The notes beneath the pieces are model-generated. The model saw only the letters and a program-made list of their open reading frames with translations, did no database searches and was not told the origin of the DNA. The position numbers and the translations under genes were made by a program. This document shows positions 63,306-64,000 of a DNA stretch of 64,000 nucleotides, one piece after another; positions within the stretch are counted from its first letter, which is position 1; each line of letters starts with the position of its first letter. Origin of the DNA: Gymnogyps californianus (lineage: Eukaryota > Chordata > Aves > Accipitriformes > Cathartidae); the NCBI RefSeq assembly GCF_018139145.2, contig NC_059478.1, positions 11,515,001-11,579,000 on the forward strand, in the 5' to 3' direction.

Positions 63306-64000
63306 GCAAAGCTGTGATTTACTCTTTTATAATGGTGCTACCCAAACTGAATTTCTTTGGCCACTGTGTTGCATGATATGTGAACATATAGTTTTATTAT
63401 TCAATGGATAGATATTTGAATTTTATTAAGCAAATGGTCTTTGCAATGCAGAAATGCATGTTATAAAGATGGAGCAAAAGTTATGGATATGTATACAAAG
63501 GGTGCAGGTAGAAAGGAAATGTCAGATCAGTATCGTTTCTTCTGACTGACTATTAAAATGTACAAGCTTAATTTGCCATTATATTGTCATGTGACTTGAA
63601 AACATTCAATGATAGAAGATGACTAACATTGTGTTATTATATATATAAATATGTTTGTCAACCTCTTTGTTCTCTGAAATGAAACAAACAGGAAACTGCA
63701 TGTCTGGTCTACTGATTATGTGTGTCTTTTTATCACAAATAGGAAAGTCTGCAATCTAGTTTGTATTTTTTCCATCTCCTGTGTTCACGTTCTATCTCCA
63801 TACTACCCCTCTTTTTAGAAGGCAGCGTAGATCTATCTCATACAAATATTTCATTTACGTTGTTATAAGAAAAGCAAAAAAAATTAATCTTAGTTATTCT
63901 AATTAAAGACTATATTTTAGCAAAAGAAAACAGTCCAAGACAGAAAGATAAACAAGCTAGGGAAAGCTTGATTTCTGTCATCCATTTACAAGTATTTAAA
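63306..64000. other. AT-rich non-coding DNA
   Basis: A short AT dinucleotide run lies near 63637-63648. No gene, RNA or further repeat was recognised up to the end of the window. Confidence 0.6.

Noticed and set aside
1..64000. tRNA, rRNA, known microRNA or CRISPR arrays
   Set aside because: I looked for tRNA box motifs, familiar microRNA seeds and regularly spaced repeats and saw none that held up. A covariance-model search would be needed to exclude diverged RNAs.

Overview
The window looks like nuclear DNA from a bird. Most of it is AT-rich and poor in repeats. The few mobile elements I recognise are a CR1 LINE 3' end, some decayed CR1-type fragments, and one well-preserved solo LTR of a family seen widely in bird genomes. 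No bacterial features are present: no operons, no dense long ORFs, no ribosome-binding-site-led genes. I cannot name the species or the locus.

I could not recognise a single exon of a known protein. Open frames on both strands are short, overlap each other and look like chance. The one exception I list, at very low confidence, is a 102-codon ORF at 36927-37235 that would encode one hydrophobic helix followed by basic residues. The window is therefore either an intergenic gene desert or part of a very long intron.

Layout. 1-13.1 kb: AT-rich unique DNA with one perfect short palindrome (1046-1064). 13.1-14.4 kb: a probable old interspersed repeat, a MIR-like SINE fragment on the minus strand, and an A/C-rich tract ending in 20 C. 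14.4-17.9 kb: unique DNA. 17.9-19.25 kb: the most locally CpG- and G-rich stretch, with clustered transcription-factor-like motifs, a candidate regulatory block. 20.1-21.2 kb: two related palindrome-like motifs and a degenerate CR1 in minus orientation. 21.2-30.9 kb: AT-rich with homopolymers and a telomere-like G-rich motif. 30.94-31.15 kb: an isolated GC-rich patch. 31.2-36.9 kb: unique. 36.9-37.8 kb: the doubtful small ORF and an old CR1/L3-like fragment. 39.5-41.1 kb: two blocks that resemble conserved non-coding elements by motif density. 41-58 kb: unique DNA with small tandem duplications. 58229-58816: the solo LTR with a perfect 5-bp target-site duplication. 59640-59714: a CR1 3' end in plus orientation. 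59.7-64 kb: unique DNA, a GT microsatellite and a weak hAT-like remnant.

No genes can be shown to act together here. The best-supported calls are the LTR, the CR1 tail and the simple repeats. The conserved-element calls are hypotheses from motif content only and need cross-species alignment.
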